DNA from: an uncultured Bacilli bacterium
GTDB lineage: Bacteria > Bacillota_I > Bacilli_A > RF39 > UBA660
Assembly (NCBI GenBank): GCA_910583945.1
Contig: CAJTYF010000039.1
Coordinates: 1 to 14,772, forward strand
Direction: 5' to 3'
DNA length: 14,772 nt
Shown here piece by piece: positions 14,717-14,772 of this stretch. How positions within the stretch are numbered: position 1 is the stretch's first letter; every line of letters begins with the position of its first letter. The translations under genes were made by a program, and so were the position numbers. The notes under the pieces are model-generated. The model was not told where the DNA came from, searched no databases, and worked only from the letters and a program-made list of their open reading frames with translations.

Positions 14717-14772
14717 TAAACAGAAAAAAAGAGTAAATAAAAATGAAGAAGAAAATCTATAAAAATTAGTGA

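Noticed and set aside
14717..14772. Short reading frame ATG AAG AAG AAA at the right edge
   Set aside because: It stops after eight codons and has no ribosome site; it is not a supported gene.

Overview
The window is AT-rich DNA (roughly 70% A+T by eye) from a bacterium with Firmicutes-type signals: strong AGGAGG-like ribosome binding sites, TATAAT -10 boxes and an IS110/IS200 insertion-sequence background. The genetic code is standard. An intact prfB carries its UGA-dependent frameshift site and tryptophan is written TGG, so the Mycoplasma-type UGA=Trp code is excluded. The gene content and the recurring N-terminal 'YKT[YF]AFYEEKKSFN' membrane-anchor family suggest an uncultured gut Bacilli/Erysipelotrichia/RF39-like lineage. 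That placement is inference, not proof.

Layout. Positions 1-745 are a graveyard of two insertion sequences. The first is the 5' end of an IS110-family transposase on the minus strand, with its ncRNA-bearing left end. The second is the 3' end of an IS200-type tnpA with its hairpin-rich right end. Positions 746-2379 hold a promoter with a palindrome in its spacer and a 477-aa membrane-anchored surface protein with an FGE/C-type-lectin-like C-terminus. Positions 2444-9304 look like one five-gene operon: an S66 LD-carboxypeptidase, a winged-helix plus helical-repeat protein of unknown function, prfB, tilS and ftsH. The genes are abutting, overlapping or separated by less than 30 bp. Positions 9316-10575 hold a second member of the surface-protein family with its own promoter. 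It is currently off: a 10-G tract right after the start codon puts the body out of frame, and there is also an in-frame TGA near residue 298. A long hairpin separates it from convergent gmk (10608-11294, minus). A kinase-fold (APH-like) protein of unknown role lies upstream of gmk. At the right end, a leucine-rich-repeat-like protein (minus) and a transglutaminase-fold protein (plus) are transcribed divergently.

How it fits together. The central operon combines translation (RF2, tRNA-Ile lysidylation), membrane protein quality control (FtsH) and possibly peptidoglycan turnover (S66). The two surface-protein genes flank that block as stand-alone promoter-gene units with a shared anchor and unrelated ectodomains. 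The poly-G tract makes the second one a strong candidate for phase variation. This is the most interesting signal in the window. Next come the orphan IS110 left end with a candidate bridge RNA, an FtsH with a SAP/Rho_N-like tail, and the unexplained LRR/transglutaminase-fold divergent pair.
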